From positions 2,604,001-2,668,000 of the forward strand of contig NZ_CP132744.1 in assembly GCF_037477895.1 (NCBI RefSeq): a DNA stretch of 64,000 bases, given 5' to 3'. This document shows positions 1-18,277 of this stretch, one piece after another. The translations under genes and the position numbers were made by a program. The notes under the pieces were generated by a model. The model was not told the origin of the DNA and did no database searches. It saw only the letters and a program-made list of their open reading frames with translations. This DNA comes from Mycetohabitans endofungorum. Lineage in GTDB: Bacteria; Pseudomonadota; Gammaproteobacteria; Burkholderiales; Burkholderiaceae. Each line of letters starts with the position of its first letter. The stretch's first letter is position 1.

Positions 1-1079
1 TCGTCGGCCTCGGACTCGTCGATCATCTTGCGCTGTTGCACGACGTCGCCCAGCCCGTAGGCCATCCATGCGTTGGATGCGAGGCCATCGCGGCCGGCCC
101 GGCCGGTTTCCTGATAGTAGCCCTCGATGCTCTTAGGCAGGTCTAGATGCGCGACGAAGCGTACATCCGGCTTGTCGATCCCCATTCCAAACGCGATTGT
201 CGCGCACATTACGACACCCTCCTCGCGCTGAAAGACCTGCTGGTGCCGCTGGCGAAGCTGCGCGTCCATGCCGGCGTGATACGGCAACGCGCGCAGCCCC
301 TGCTGCACGAGCCAGTCGGCCGTCTCCTCGACCTTGCGCCGCGACAGGCAATAGACAATGCCCGAATCAGTGGTGCCGTCCACGTTGGTGTGCTCGGCTC
401 GGATAAAGTCGAGTAATTGCACACGCGCGTTGTCCTTCTCGACGATCCGGTAACGAATGTTCGGCCGGTCGAAACTCGATATAAACACCCGAGCGTTGTT
501 CAGCGCGAGCCGCTCGATGATTTCCTCGCGCGTGAGCGCATCCGCCGTCGCGGTCAACGCGATGCGGGGCACCTGCGGGAAACGCTCATGCAACGCGGAT
601 AGCTGCATGTATTCGGGCCGAAAATCATGGCCCCACTGCGACACGCAGTGGGCTTCGTCGATCGCAAACAACCCTATCCGGCTGCGCGCGAGCAGTTCCA
701 GAAACCGCTCCGTCAGCAGTCGCTCCGGTGCAACGTACAACAATTGCAACTCACCGCGCGTGAACGCGCGCTCGGTTGCCGCCGCCTCGGCTGCGGTGAG
801 CGCCGAGTTCACATAGGCCGCCCGCACCCCCGCCTCGGTCAACGCCGCGACCTGGTCCTGCATCAACGCGATCAGCGGCGACACCACGATGCCAGCGCCC
901 AGGCCGGCTTCGTGACGCACCAGCGCGGGAATCTGGTAGCACAACGACTTGCCGCCACCGGTGGGCATCAGCACGAGGCTGTCGTGCCCCGCTGCGACAT
1001 GTTCGACGATATCGGCCTGCGGCCCGCGAAACGCCGGATAGCCGAAGACCTCTTTAAGCAACGCAAGACAGCGGGACAT
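1..1079 (-). CDS. recQ: ATP-dependent DNA helicase RecQ (5' part, runs off the left edge)
   Basis: Superfamily 2 3'-5' DNA helicase acting in recombination and repair of stalled forks. Translating the minus strand from the ATG at 1079 gives about 359 codons without a stop. Walker A is MPTGGGKS (GGGKS about residues 41-45) and the motif II box [19 protein letters not shown] has DEAH at about 141-144. The RecA-like domain 2 ends in [13 protein letters not shown] near the window edge. The zinc-binding RQC and HRDC regions expected after this are outside the window. A GGAG lies four bases before the ATG, which fixes the start. The gene is transcribed away from the GNAT gene at 1195-1704. Family assignment is certain; completeness cannot be judged. 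Confidence 0.95.
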   Translation of the reverse strand, partial: MSRCLALLKEVFGYPAFRGPQADIVEHVAAGHDSLVLMPTGGGKSLCYQIPALVRHEAGLGAGIVVSPLIALMQDQVAALTEAGVRAAYVNSALTAAEAAATERAFTRGELQLLYVAPERLLTERFLELLARSRIGLFAIDEAHCVSQWGHDFRPEYMQLSALHERFPQVPRIALTATADALTREEIIERLALNNARVFISSFDRPNIRYRIVEKDNARVQLLDFIRAEHTNVDGTTDSGIVYCLSRRKVEETADWLVQQGLRALPYHAGMDAQLRQRHQQVFQREEGVVMCATIAFGMGIDKPDVRFVAHLDLPKSIEGYYQETGRAGRDGLASNAWMAYGLGDVVQQRKMIDESEAD

Positions 1080-1194
1080 GCAACTCCACGGATGGGAACG
1101 GCACGCAGCGTGCGCGTTCGGATCAGTGCATTTTACCAATCACGCGCGGGAAGCGATATCTGCCCGATGGCCGATGCAGGCCGCCGTCCAGTAG

Positions 1195-1704
1195 TCACTT
1201 GGGCAGTTCGGCGCGCCGGGCCTGCGCCGGCCTCGGCATGGCCAGCCCCAGCTCATTGTGCAGTGCCTGTAAATATCGTCCGCGCAGGAAGCGGCATTCC
1301 TGCTTGAGCATGCCATAGAGGATGAAATCCGTGCCATCTCCGGCACCCTCGCGCATGAGGCCTTCACGCCGAAAACCTAGGTGCTCGTCGAGCCGCTGCG
1401 CACGCAGGTTATCCGCGCGCACCAACCCTGTCACCCGCCGGCAGTTGAGCACCACGAACGGATACAGAAAGACCGCCGACAGGAACGCCGGCGTCAGCAG
1501 ATGACGCGATTCCAGCATCGCGCAGTGCATCAGCACGTTCGGGCCGTTATACCCCTGGTACACCACGCCAGCCACGATATCGCCGTCTTTTTCGAGCCCG
1601 ATCGTCGTGCAGTCGTGGTAGCTCGTCTCGCCCGTTGCCGCAGCGACGAAACGCATGACCTCGTCGCTGCGGTGATACACGATTCGTCGCATAATCTGGT
1701 TCAA
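1195..1704 (-). CDS. GNAT-family acetyltransferase-like protein
   Basis: 169-aa protein with the look of a compact GNAT fold: a central beta strand IVAGVVYQGYNG, the acyl-CoA-loop region around NCRRVTGLVRADN, and LDEHLGFRREGLMREG, which matches the usual GNAT strand 5 'LGF..EG' element. Similar stand-alone proteins occur in phages and genomic islands of Burkholderia; that comparison is from memory. The longest frame begins with TTG at 1704; an in-frame ATG lies at 1692, and neither has a good Shine-Dalgarno. The TTG is only 8 nt from the stop of the upstream HrpF/NolX-like gene on the same strand, so translation is probably coupled and transcription probably comes from its PIP-box promoter. 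Substrate unknown. Confidence 0.7.
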   Translation of the reverse strand: MNQIMRRIVYHRSDEVMRFVAAATGETSYHDCTTIGLEKDGDIVAGVVYQGYNGPNVLMHCAMLESRHLLTPAFLSAVFLYPFVVLNCRRVTGLVRADNLRAQRLDEHLGFRREGLMREGAGDGTDFILYGMLKQECRFLRGRYLQALHNELGLAMPRPAQARRAELPK

Positions 1705-1712
1705 ACAGCGAA

Positions 1713-3614
1713 TTAGGTTGGCAATGGAATGCCGAATTGCTGCAGCGTCGGATTCACGTTATCGGCAAACTTCTCCTGATTTTGCTTCTTGTGCACCGCT
1801 TCGACGATTGCAGACACAATCGTTGCGATCACGCCGGCAATTTCACCAATTGGCCCGAGTGCATCAAGCACCGTCGATACCGCGCTGACGATCCCGGCAA
1901 CCGCTTCGCCCGCCACGTTACCCGCGACGCGGGCAGCGGTCGTCGCAATCTTGGTGGCGACTTCACCCGTTTCTGCCGCAGCCTCACCAGCCGCCCCGGC
2001 GCCACGGGTCAGCCATGAGCCAATGTCCTTGGTATCCTTGACCGCGTCCTTGATCGTGTCGATGATGTCGAGCGGATTCGCGCCGGATGAGCCGTTGCTG
2101 CTGGAGGTGGAATCGGCATTTTGCGCACTGTCCGCTGCGCCGCCGCCCGCCTTTTCGAACAACTGCGCCAAGTTCTCCATTTCGGGCGGCAGTTTCTTCT
2201 TCAGGTACTCGCCCACGGCCGGATCATTGGCCAGTGTCTGGATGTCCTGCGTGAGCACTTTAACTGTCTCGTCGACGTTGCGTAAATGATCGCTACCGCC
2301 GGCCTGCACGTTGATCAGCGTCTGCATCAGCTTGCACATGACCGCGGCCTTTTGCTCCGCCGTGTACTTGTCCGGATGAGCGAAGATGTCCTGATTCAGC
2401 GTACTGATATCGGTATTGGCGGTGAGGTTTTTCAAGCCTGCGTCTTTCAAAAAGCTCAGGTCGGATTGTTCGTCCGTCGGCGCCTCATCCTTGATGAAAC
2501 TGGTCAGATTGTCGTCGTTGATAAGGTTGTCGGCCTTGTTCGTCGCCTTGTCAACGCCGGCGCGGTCAAGCGCGTCGAACCCGCCGTTGGTCGACAATGC
2601 CTTCGCGGCATTCTTCAGCGCGTCGCTGAAACCGCTGTTGTTTTGTAGATCGGAGACCTGCTGTTTAGTCGCCACCATGCCGCCGCCCTTTCCGCCGTTG
2701 TAGTTATGGTTCTTGCCACCGGCATCCTGATGGCCCGTGGACTGGCCGGTGATCGCGATGTAGGCTTGCAGCAGTGCAGCCGAGCGCGCCGTTGCCAACG
2801 AGTCGGGATCGGCGTCTGGGTGCTTCTTCATATACTCCTGGATATTGTTATCGGCCTGTTCCAGGTTTTTATGAACCGATTTTAAAAAGTCGCCCATTTT
2901 TCCCTGGTCGACCGTTCCATCATCCTTCAATGCACCGGTTCCTTGCAACGCACTCTTGAGCGACGGATTGTCGTTGACATACTGCAGCGCGGCTTGCTTC
3001 ATCTCATCGGTGGCCCCATCGACTTGGCCGCTCAGGATCTGCATCGCGGCAATCGGGCGCTCCAACTGGATGCATTGATCGGCCGAGGCCATGTCGTTCC
3101 ACTTCGATAAGTCATCACCTTCGTACTGGTCAATGAAATGATCAAGGGTGGCATACTTCGGATCGCCTGGAATAAACTCGTCGTCACAACCACATTCTGT
3201 CGTGTCAGTGTTCGTGTCGGCCCCGTCCACGATGGTCGAATCATCGTCTGACCAATCCTGCTCGTCGTTGACGGTAACGAACGGCGCACGGATTACAAAG
3301 GCGCGGTCTCCGAAGGCTGGTGAAGCCGATGTTTCGCTGCTCGATGGCGTATTCGATGCGGTGCCGAACGGGCTCGCTTTCGTGCCGTCGCGCGCCGTCT
3401 GCGTCGGGGGAGCCCATGTATCGGTCTCCGAGTCGCTGTCCTCGACATCGGAGTCTTCCCACTCCAAATCTAGGTAGGACAGCCCCAACAGGCTCAAGTG
3501 GGGCGGGAGTTTATCACTCTGTGCGTCCAACTTGTCACCCTTGGCGTTGGCTTCAGGAGTTTGCAGTCCCGTGTTGAGCCATGGGCCACTCCACTGCTGC
3601 ACTAAGGTATTCAT
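1713..3614 (-). CDS. HrpF/NolX-like type III secretion translocon or secreted protein
   Basis: 633-aa acidic, Ser/Thr/Asp-rich protein. There is no Sec signal peptide. Residues about 45-75 are strongly acidic. The middle carries helical segments and a Gly/Asn-rich stretch (DAGGKNHNYNGGKGGG), then a motif FDALDRAG..NLINDDNLTSFI that resembles the repeated Ca-loop-like element of HrpF/NolX. The C-terminal ~100 residues are a long Ala/Gly/Val hydrophobic region (GNVAGEAVAGIVSAVSTVL...GEIAGVIATIVSAIVEAV) suited to membrane insertion. HrpF, PopF and NolX are exported by type III systems and help form the host-membrane pore. I chose the ATG at 3614 because GAGAGGAG precedes it; the ATG at 3704 lies upstream of the predicted -10 and cannot be on the transcript. 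Family assignment is moderate, type III regulon membership stronger because of the promoter. Confidence 0.65.
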   Translation of the reverse strand: MNTLVQQWSGPWLNTGLQTPEANAKGDKLDAQSDKLPPHLSLLGLSYLDLEWEDSDVEDSDSETDTWAPPTQTARDGTKASPFGTASNTPSSSETSASPAFGDRAFVIRAPFVTVNDEQDWSDDDSTIVDGADTNTDTTECGCDDEFIPGDPKYATLDHFIDQYEGDDLSKWNDMASADQCIQLERPIAAMQILSGQVDGATDEMKQAALQYVNDNPSLKSALQGTGALKDDGTVDQGKMGDFLKSVHKNLEQADNNIQEYMKKHPDADPDSLATARSAALLQAYIAITGQSTGHQDAGGKNHNYNGGKGGGMVATKQQVSDLQNNSGFSDALKNAAKALSTNGGFDALDRAGVDKATNKADNLINDDNLTSFIKDEAPTDEQSDLSFLKDAGLKNLTANTDISTLNQDIFAHPDKYTAEQKAAVMCKLMQTLINVQAGGSDHLRNVDETVKVLTQDIQTLANDPAVGEYLKKKLPPEMENLAQLFEKAGGGAADSAQNADSTSSSNGSSGANPLDIIDTIKDAVKDTKDIGSWLTRGAGAAGEAAAETGEVATKIATTAARVAGNVAGEAVAGIVSAVSTVLDALGPIGEIAGVIATIVSAIVEAVHKKQNQEKFADNVNPTLQQFGIPLPT

Positions 3615-3693
3615 CGAGTTTGGCTCCTCTCGGTGGCGCGCCAGCAACAGTGGTGCGCAAGACATGCCCTGCGGGGCAACGGATCGTGAATCG

Positions 3694-3754
3694 ATTATCA
3701 GCATGTCGCCGAACCAGGCTCCGGAAACTGCGAACTGCCGTGGCTTGATGCGAA
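3694..3754 (-). promoter_or_regulatory. PIP-box (HrpB/HrpX-type) promoter of the HrpF/NolX-like gene
   Basis: Reading the minus strand, TTCGC (3754-3750), 15 bases, then TTCGC (3734-3730) match the plant-inducible-promoter consensus TTCGB-N15-TTCGB exactly (hrpII box TTCG-N16-TTCG). Thirty bases further on is GATAAT (3699-3694), a five-of-six match to a -10 hexamer at the spacing known for HrpB/HrpX-controlled genes (30-32 bases). The predicted transcript starts near 3688 and the ATG at 3614 follows a short leader. A third TTCG (3713-3710) lies between the box and the -10 but is out of register. Confidence 0.88.
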
Positions 3755-3961
3755 TCCCTGTCTCGCCCTATGTGACAGTTGGCGTCCGCCGCCTTGAAGA
3801 CCCTGGCAGGCCGGATGCCAACTGCACCCATTCCAACTTCTCATTGTCGACCGATGTCCGCTGGCCCTGGCCCTGGCCCTGATCTTTGATCCCGATCCCC
3901 TACCTCCTACCCCCTGCCTCTTGCCTCTAATCTCCAACCGCTGAACGCTCCTTTGATCCAC
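3755..3961. other. Intergenic stretch with pyrimidine-rich simple sequence
   Basis: I see no gene here. The stretch holds three tandem CTGGCC hexamers at 3861-3880 followed by a C/T-rich run to about 3945. It separates the PIP-box promoter from the rpoC terminator. Confidence 0.6.
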
Positions 3962-3999
3962 ATAAAGACAAAACCCCACGCACTCTCGTACGTGGGGTT
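3962..3999 (-). terminator. Rho-independent terminator of the rpoBC operon
   Basis: A nine-pair stem (AACCCCACG, 3972-3980, with CGTGGGGTT, 3991-3999) and a ten-base loop is followed on the minus strand by TTTTGTCTTT. It lies about 120 bases past the rpoC stop. Confidence 0.85.
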
Positions 4000-4120
4000 C
4001 AGTGTTCAGCCATCGGGCGCCGCAGGCTGACAGTCTGCCAACACGCGGTGCCTAGCCGGGCACGCTGTCATGCGGTCACAAGAGGCTGCCGGCGCCGCAA
4101 CCTGTCGCCGGCAGCATGCG

Positions 4121-8371
<4,251 letters not shown>

Positions 8372-8392
8372 CGCTTCTCTCCAGTAGTCCGA

Positions 8393-12505
<4,113 letters not shown>

Positions 12506-12822
12506 ACGATCTCCGAATCACGGCGGGGTGGTTCATTGCTCCGACAGCAGTGAACCGGATTGCCCGAGTGTTCACCGACTGAGACCCTGTGGCCGTCCAA
12601 ACGCTCGAACGGACCAAGAAGCTTGGTGGTTGGCCGCTACCAACCGCTGGCTGACGGCAGCGGATGCCCATGTTGCCCGCTACCCGACCAAACTTGCCTT
12701 CTGCAGTCGCTTCAGAAGACAAAGAAAAGGGCATGTGCTCTGCACGGTGACCTTTTCTTTGACTTCTCTGGCGATCATCGCGGTGCCCGACCTGCATGGC
12801 GCCCGCCAGATTCACAAAGCGC
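12506..12822 (-). promoter_or_regulatory. rplL-rpoB intergenic leader
   Basis: No gene is supported in these ~320 bases. They are the untranslated link between the ribosomal protein genes and rpoB. In enterobacteria this interval holds the partial terminator and an RNase III site that set the ribosomal-protein to polymerase ratio; here the terminator-like hairpin at its upstream end (12823-12852) suggests the same arrangement. No clear promoter hexamers for rpoB were found by eye. Confidence 0.5.
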
Positions 12823-12852
12823 AAAAAGGCTGACGGTCCGAAACCGCCAGCC
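12823..12852 (-). terminator. Terminator/attenuator between rplL and rpoB
   Basis: On the minus strand GGCTGGCGGT, a five-base loop (TTCGG) and ACCGTCAGCC form a ten-pair stem with one wobble, followed by TTTTT (12827-12823). It starts 22 bases after the rplL stop. Its position matches the attenuator known between rplL and rpoB in E. coli, so partial readthrough into rpoBC is expected. Confidence 0.85.
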
Positions 12853-12873
12853 CTTCGCGCAAAATGCCGAAAG

Positions 12874-13254
12874 TTATTTGATTTCAGCTTTTGCGCCAGC
12901 GTCTTCGAGCTTCTTCTTCGCTTCTTCAGCGGCAGCCTTGGGCACCGCTTCCTTCACGGGCTTCGGTGCGCCGTCAACCAGGTCTTTCGCTTCTTTCAGG
13001 CCCAGGCCCGTCAGTTCACGAACGGCCTTGATGACCGACACCTTGTTCGCACCGGCTTCGAGCAGGTTGACCGTGAATTCGGTCTGCTCTTCCGCCGCCG
13101 CAGCAGCACCGCCGCCGGCACCCGCCGGACCCGCAACGGCCAGCGCAGCGGCCGACACGCCAAACTTCTCTTCGAACGCCTTAACCAGCTCGTTCAGTTC
13201 CAGAACCGACATCGCGCCAACGGCTTCCAGGATGTCTTCTTTTGCGATTGCCAT
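12874..13254 (-). CDS. rplL: 50S ribosomal protein L7/L12
   Basis: 126-aa stalk protein. The N-terminal dimerisation domain ([20 protein letters not shown]) is joined by an Ala/Gly/Pro hinge ([15 protein letters not shown], residues about 41-57) to the conserved C-terminal domain ending [20 protein letters not shown]. It recruits translational GTPases such as the EF-Tu encoded at 16518-17708. The gene lies 76 bases after rplJ, as in all proteobacteria, and is followed by the attenuator hairpin. Confidence 0.98.
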   Translation of the reverse strand: MAIAKEDILEAVGAMSVLELNELVKAFEEKFGVSAAALAVAGPAGAGGGAAAAAEEQTEFTVNLLEAGANKVSVIKAVRELTGLGLKEAKDLVDGAPKPVKEAVPKAAAEEAKKKLEDAGAKAEIK

Positions 13255-13330
13255 TTAAAATACTCCTAACTTGGAATTTGGATTCTCAGCCAACGATCCG
13301 CGGCCAACCGGGCTTGCGCCCGGCCGCCTG

Positions 13331-13828
13331 TCAGGCCGCCTCGCCCTGCTTCTTTTCGGCCAGCGCGGCCAAAGCACGCGCGAAGCCGGAAACAGGTGCC
13401 TGCATGACGCCCAGCAGCTTCGCGAGCAGTTCCTCGCGGCTCGGAATGGAAGCCAGCGCTTGCACGTCAGCCTTGTCCATCACCTTGCCTTCGTAGGAGC
13501 CGGCCTTGATCACGAGCTTGTCGGTGGTCCTGCCAAAGTCATGGATGACCTTGGCTGCCGCGACTGCATCGTCCGAAATGCTATAAATCAAGGGACCGGT
13601 CATCTGCTCGGCGAGCGGGGCAAACGGCGTACCTTCGACCGCGCGACGCGCGAGCGTGTTCTTCAACACGCGCAGGTACACCTGTTGCTCGCGCGCCTTC
13701 GCACGAAGCTTGGTCAGATCGCCAACCGCAATCCCACGATATTCGGCCAGCACGATGGTCTGAGCTTTCGCGACTTGCGCAGAAATCTCAGCCACGACGG
13801 CCCGCTTATCTTCACGATTGAGTGGCAC
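13331..13828 (-). CDS. rplJ: 50S ribosomal protein L10
   Basis: 165-aa L10, the base of the ribosomal stalk that holds L7/L12 dimers. I start it at the GTG at 13828 (protein begins [17 protein letters not shown]), because GGAGG lies seven bases upstream and the family length is 165; an open frame extends further upstream but has no support. The C-terminal helix ([19 protein letters not shown]) is the L7/L12 docking helix. In many bacteria the L10-L12 complex represses its own mRNA by binding the leader, which here is the interval 13829-14138. Confidence 0.97.
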   Translation of the reverse strand: MPLNREDKRAVVAEISAQVAKAQTIVLAEYRGIAVGDLTKLRAKAREQQVYLRVLKNTLARRAVEGTPFAPLAEQMTGPLIYSISDDAVAAAKVIHDFGRTTDKLVIKAGSYEGKVMDKADVQALASIPSREELLAKLLGVMQAPVSGFARALAALAEKKQGEAA

Positions 13829-14138
13829 GTTTAACCTCCAGATTCGGTCCGCTAGGGGTCGTTCCGACCACGTCGCGCACCGCGTTTCATAAACGGCGTC
13901 CGAGGTTGTTAGGAGTATTTCCGCCGGTACACCTGTCACAGTGTCCGGTTTCCATTCTGCAAAACTGTTTCGGGTTCGCCATCTGCGTTGGCTTCTGATT
14001 AAGGTCAGGCGATACAACCACCCTTCCGCCAACGGTCTTTGACAACCGGCTGCGTCGTCCCACAGCAACGACACAACCGCCCAAAGCCTGTGTGCGGCGA
14101 AGCGCGACCATCGTCGCATCTCGCCGCGTTATCGATCG
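13829..14138 (-). promoter_or_regulatory. rplJL leader (probable L10-L12 autoregulatory region)
   Basis: About 310 untranslated bases between rplA and rplJ, with no credible gene on either strand. Length and position match the rplJ leaders that fold into the L10-L12 binding site. I assign it by context only; the kink-turn structure was not modelled. Confidence 0.5.
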
Positions 14139-14834
14139 TTACGCGACAACCGTGCTCGAGTCGACGCGCACACCGACGCCCATCGTGCTCGACACCGCGA
14201 TCTTGCGCAGATAAACGCCCTTGCTCGTCGCCGGCTTCGCCTTTTGCAGCGCGTCGACCAACGCGGCAAGGTTGGACTTCAGCGCGGTCGGTTCGAACGA
14301 CGCGCGGCCGATCGTTGCATGGATGATCCCGGCCTTGTCGACACGGAACTGCACCTGCCCCGCCTTCGCGTTCTTCACCGCGGTCGCCACGTCCGGCGTG
14401 ACCGTGCCCACCTTCGGATTCGGCATCAAGCCGCGCGGACCCAGGATCTGGCCGAGCGTACCCACCACGCGCATCGTATCCGGCGACGCGATCACGATGT
14501 CGAAATTCAGATTACCCGCCTTCACTTGCTCAGCCAGGTCTTCCATCCCGACGATGTCCGCGCCCGCGGCTTTTGCCTGCTCCGCCTTGTCGCCTTGCGC
14601 GAACACGGCAACGCGCACGCTCTTGCCGGTGCCGGCCGGCAACACAACCGAGCCCCGCACCACTTGGTCCGATTTTTTCGCGTCAATACCGAGCTGCACC
14701 GCGACATCGATCGACTCATCAAACTTAGCGGTCGCGCATTGCTTCACGAGCGCGAGCGCATCGTCCACGGGATACAGCTTCAGGTGATCGACCTTGCCTT
14801 CCAGTGCCTTCAGGCGCTTTGAAACCTTGGCCAT
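14139..14834 (-). CDS. rplA: 50S ribosomal protein L1
   Basis: 231-aa L1, the mobile stalk that guides deacylated tRNA out of the E site, and in many bacteria a translational repressor of the rplKA message. Family hallmarks are [20 protein letters not shown] near the N-terminus, then [17 protein letters not shown] around residues 130-147. Its ATG directly abuts the rplK stop (14835-14837) with no gap, so the two are translationally coupled. Confidence 0.98.
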   Translation of the reverse strand: MAKVSKRLKALEGKVDHLKLYPVDDALALVKQCATAKFDESIDVAVQLGIDAKKSDQVVRGSVVLPAGTGKSVRVAVFAQGDKAEQAKAAGADIVGMEDLAEQVKAGNLNFDIVIASPDTMRVVGTLGQILGPRGLMPNPKVGTVTPDVATAVKNAKAGQVQFRVDKAGIIHATIGRASFEPTALKSNLAALVDALQKAKPATSKGVYLRKIAVSSTMGVGVRVDSSTVVA

Positions 14835-15266
14835 TTACACACCCTCCACGGTAATGCCCATCGAACGGGCGCTGCCAGCGATCGTACGAACCGCCGCATC
14901 GAGGTCGGCTGCGGTGAGATCCGGCATCTTCGTCTTGGCAATTTCTTCGGCTTGTGCGCGCGTGATCTTGCCCACCTTGTCCGTGTGCGGCTTGCTCGAG
15001 CCTTTGTCGACCTTCGCCGCCTTCTTGATGAGCACGGTTGCCGGCGGCGTCTTCAGGACGAACGTAAAACTCTTGTCCGCATAGGCGGTAATCACGACCG
15101 GCGTCGGCAGACCCGGCTCGAGGCTCTGCGTTTGCGCGTTAAACGCTTTGCAGAACTCCATGATGTTCAGGCCACGCTGACCCAGCGCCGGGCCGACGGG
15201 CGGCGACGGATTGGCTTTACCTGCAGGAATCTGCAGCTTAATAAAGCCGATGATTTTCTTTGCCAT
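14835..15266 (-). CDS. rplK: 50S ribosomal protein L11
   Basis: 143-aa L11, which binds the GTPase-associated region of 23S rRNA and is needed for RelA activation. The N-terminal domain shows [20 protein letters not shown] and the start of the RNA-binding domain reads [17 protein letters not shown]. Full length, first gene of the rplKA pair, separated from nusG by 141 bases that contain a hairpin. Confidence 0.98.
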   Translation of the reverse strand: MAKKIIGFIKLQIPAGKANPSPPVGPALGQRGLNIMEFCKAFNAQTQSLEPGLPTPVVITAYADKSFTFVLKTPPATVLIKKAAKVDKGSSKPHTDKVGKITRAQAEEIAKTKMPDLTAADLDAAVRTIAGSARSMGITVEGV

Positions 15267-15374
15267 TTGAAACCTCGGGTGAACGCCTGGCGTTCGGTGA
15301 GTGATAACGCGCTTTCCGGCAAACCGTACCAGCGCTCCTCAACAGCCAATGAAGCGGGCTGTCAACACTTTGCC

Positions 15375-15395
15375 GCGTGACGCGTTGCGTCACGC
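15375..15395 (-). terminator. Hairpin between nusG and rplK
   Basis: A perfect nine-pair inverted repeat (GCGTGACGC, three-base loop, GCGTCACGC) begins 12 bases past the nusG stop. There is no good T tract, so it may be a weak terminator, a processing hairpin or an mRNA stabiliser. A TTGACA (complement at 15360-15365) downstream of it could be a -35 for rplK, but I see no convincing -10. Confidence 0.45.
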
Positions 15396-15407
15396 ACGAA
15401 ACCCATA

Positions 15408-15965
15408 TCAGACCTTCTCAACTTGGCCGAACTCAAGCTCAACCGGCGTCGCGCGACCAAAAATCGTCACCGAGACACGCACGCGCGACTTCTCGTAATT
15501 GACTTCCTCGACGCTACCGTTGAAATCTGTGAACGGACCTTCCTTGACGCGAACCAGCTCCCCGACCTCAAACAGCGTCTTCGGCCGCGGCTTTTCGACG
15601 CCCTCCTGCATTTGCGACATGATCTTGTCGACTTCGCGCTGCGAGATCGGGCTCGGACGGTTCCGTGCGCCGCCAACGAAACCGGTCACTTTAGCGGTAT
15701 TTTTCACCAAATGCCAGGTTTCGTCTGTCATTTCCATTTCGACCAACACATAGCCCGGAAAGAACCGGCGCTCGGTGACCGACTTATGCCCGCCCTTGAT
15801 CTCGACGACCTCTTCGGTCGGGACCAAGATCTGGCCAAATTTGTCCTGCATGCCAGCACGCTCAATGCGCTCCTGAAGCGCACGTTGCACGCTTTTCTCC
15901 ATACCGGAGTAGGCGTGCACGACGTACCAACGCTTTCCACCCGATGACGCTGCGCTATCGCTCAT
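15408..15965 (-). CDS. nusG: Transcription termination/antitermination protein NusG
   Basis: 185-aa NusG. The N-terminal NGN domain begins [20 protein letters not shown] and contains [12 protein letters not shown]; the C-terminal KOW domain ([21 protein letters not shown]) binds Rho or ribosomal protein S10. It couples transcription and translation and supports rRNA antitermination together with the boxA sites seen in the rRNA operon of this window. Its ATG follows the secE stop by one base. Confidence 0.98.
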   Translation of the reverse strand: MSDSAASSGGKRWYVVHAYSGMEKSVQRALQERIERAGMQDKFGQILVPTEEVVEIKGGHKSVTERRFFPGYVLVEMEMTDETWHLVKNTAKVTGFVGGARNRPSPISQREVDKIMSQMQEGVEKPRPKTLFEVGELVRVKEGPFTDFNGSVEEVNYEKSRVRVSVTIFGRATPVELEFGQVEKV

Positions 15966-15966
15966 A

Positions 15967-16347
15967 TCATTTCCAACCTAGAATTAGCGAGAAGATGACC
16001 CATTCGATGGTCTTATCGCTAACCCAAAGATAGATCGCCATCACGAGCACGAAACCGAATACGACCAACGTCGTCTGGCCAGCCTCTTTGCGGGTTGGCC
16101 ACACGACCTTGCGCACCTCGCGGTACGAGTCCTTCGCGAATGCAATAAAACCCTTGCCTGACGCAGAGGCGAGCGCCGCCGCGATGCCCGCGGCAATGCC
16201 GACCACCAGCGCCGCACCACGCACATACCACTCGTGCGTACCCAGCAGGTAGAACCCGGCGATCCCGGCGATCACGAGCAATACGCCCAGCGCAAGCAAG
16301 AGCTTGTCGCTTGCGGTATTCACAGTTTCGACGGATGGATTCGCCAT
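15967..16347 (-). CDS. secE: Preprotein translocase subunit SecE
   Basis: 126-aa SecE, the clamp subunit of the SecYEG channel. Two N-terminal transmembrane segments ([20 protein letters not shown] and [18 protein letters not shown]) precede the conserved cytoplasmic amphipathic motif [20 protein letters not shown] and the last membrane helix ([20 protein letters not shown]). This three-helix form is the one found in most proteobacteria. It forms an operon with nusG. Confidence 0.97.
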   Translation of the reverse strand: MANPSVETVNTASDKLLLALGVLLVIAGIAGFYLLGTHEWYVRGAALVVGIAAGIAAALASASGKGFIAFAKDSYREVRKVVWPTRKEAGQTTLVVFGFVLVMAIYLWVSDKTIEWVIFSLILGWK

Positions 16348-16386
16348 AACACCTTAAACGAACGCGCCGCATAAGCGGCGCTGTAG

Positions 16387-16462
16387 TGGCAGGGGCAGAG
16401 GGAATCGAACCCCCAACCTTCGGTTTTGGAGACCGACGCTCTGCCAGTTGAGCTATACCCCT
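16387..16462 (-). tRNA. tRNA-Trp (CCA anticodon)
   Basis: 76 bases with encoded 3' CCA. The acceptor stem (AGGGGTA with TGCCCCT), D loop, TTCGATTC T-arm and the anticodon loop TCTCCAAAA are all visible. It sits between tuf and secE. Confidence 0.97.
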
Positions 16463-16517
16463 AAAACCCTGTTGAGGCGGCAACCGCCGCCCCTATCGTG
16501 ATCATCGAATAACTGGC

Positions 16518-17708
<1,191 letters not shown>

Positions 17709-17770
17709 ATTCGACTCCTAACAGGAATTTGGTCCGTTGCGCCGCGCGCAAACGCATCACCGACACTTGC

Positions 17771-17845
<75 letters not shown>

Positions 17846-17860
17846 GAACATCTGAAACGC

Positions 17861-17934
17861 TGGAGCGGGTGAAGGGAATCGAACCCTCGTCGTAAGCTTG
17901 GAAGGCTTCTGCTCTACCATTGAGCTACACCCGC
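17861..17934 (-). tRNA. tRNA-Gly (TCC anticodon)
   Basis: 74 bases with encoded CCA. The acceptor GCGGGTG pairs with CACCCGC and the anticodon loop CTTCCAA gives TCC. It lies between tRNA-Tyr and tRNA-Thr. Confidence 0.97.
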
Positions 17935-17970
17935 GAGGTGCTTCCACCCAGTACCGCTGCCGTAAAATTC

Positions 17971-18056
17971 TGGTGGAGGAGGTTGGATTCGAACCAACGT
18001 AGGCGTAAGCCAACAGATTTACAGTCTGCCCCCTTTAGCCACTCGGGCACCCCTCC
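17971..18056 (-). tRNA. tRNA-Tyr (GTA anticodon)
   Basis: 86-base class II tRNA with a long variable arm and encoded CCA. The acceptor GGAGGGG pairs with CCTCCTCC-type 3' sequence and the anticodon loop ACTGTAAAT gives GTA. It is the first tRNA of the tuf operon. Confidence 0.96.
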
Positions 18057-18277
18057 GCAGAGAACTGACGATTATCGGCTAATTAGTTGCAAGTGTCAAC
18101 TGCCCTGCACCCACCCGCCGACCTGGTACTTGGTGACCGTCAGTCGTTCGCCTTCCGGCAAGATAGCAATTGTCAACTACGCGGGTGCCGAAGGCAAGCG
18201 ATATGCGTATCGCCGACGGTTACCGGTGTTCCGGTGCAGCGAATTCGCCGTGTCGGAGCACCGGTTTGAGGCGCGAC

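Noticed and set aside
627-1307. A 226-codon plus-strand frame antisense to recQ
   Set aside because: The minus strand encodes a clear RecQ helicase; the opposite frame is a GC-rich shadow.
3615-3704. N-terminal extension of the HrpF/NolX-like protein from the ATG at 3704
   Set aside because: That ATG lies upstream of the predicted -10 element (3699-3694), and the ATG at 3614 has a strong ribosome site.
3861-3880. Tandem CTGGCC hexamers
   Set aside because: Three short contiguous copies without spacers are a simple repeat, not a CRISPR array or an operator cluster.
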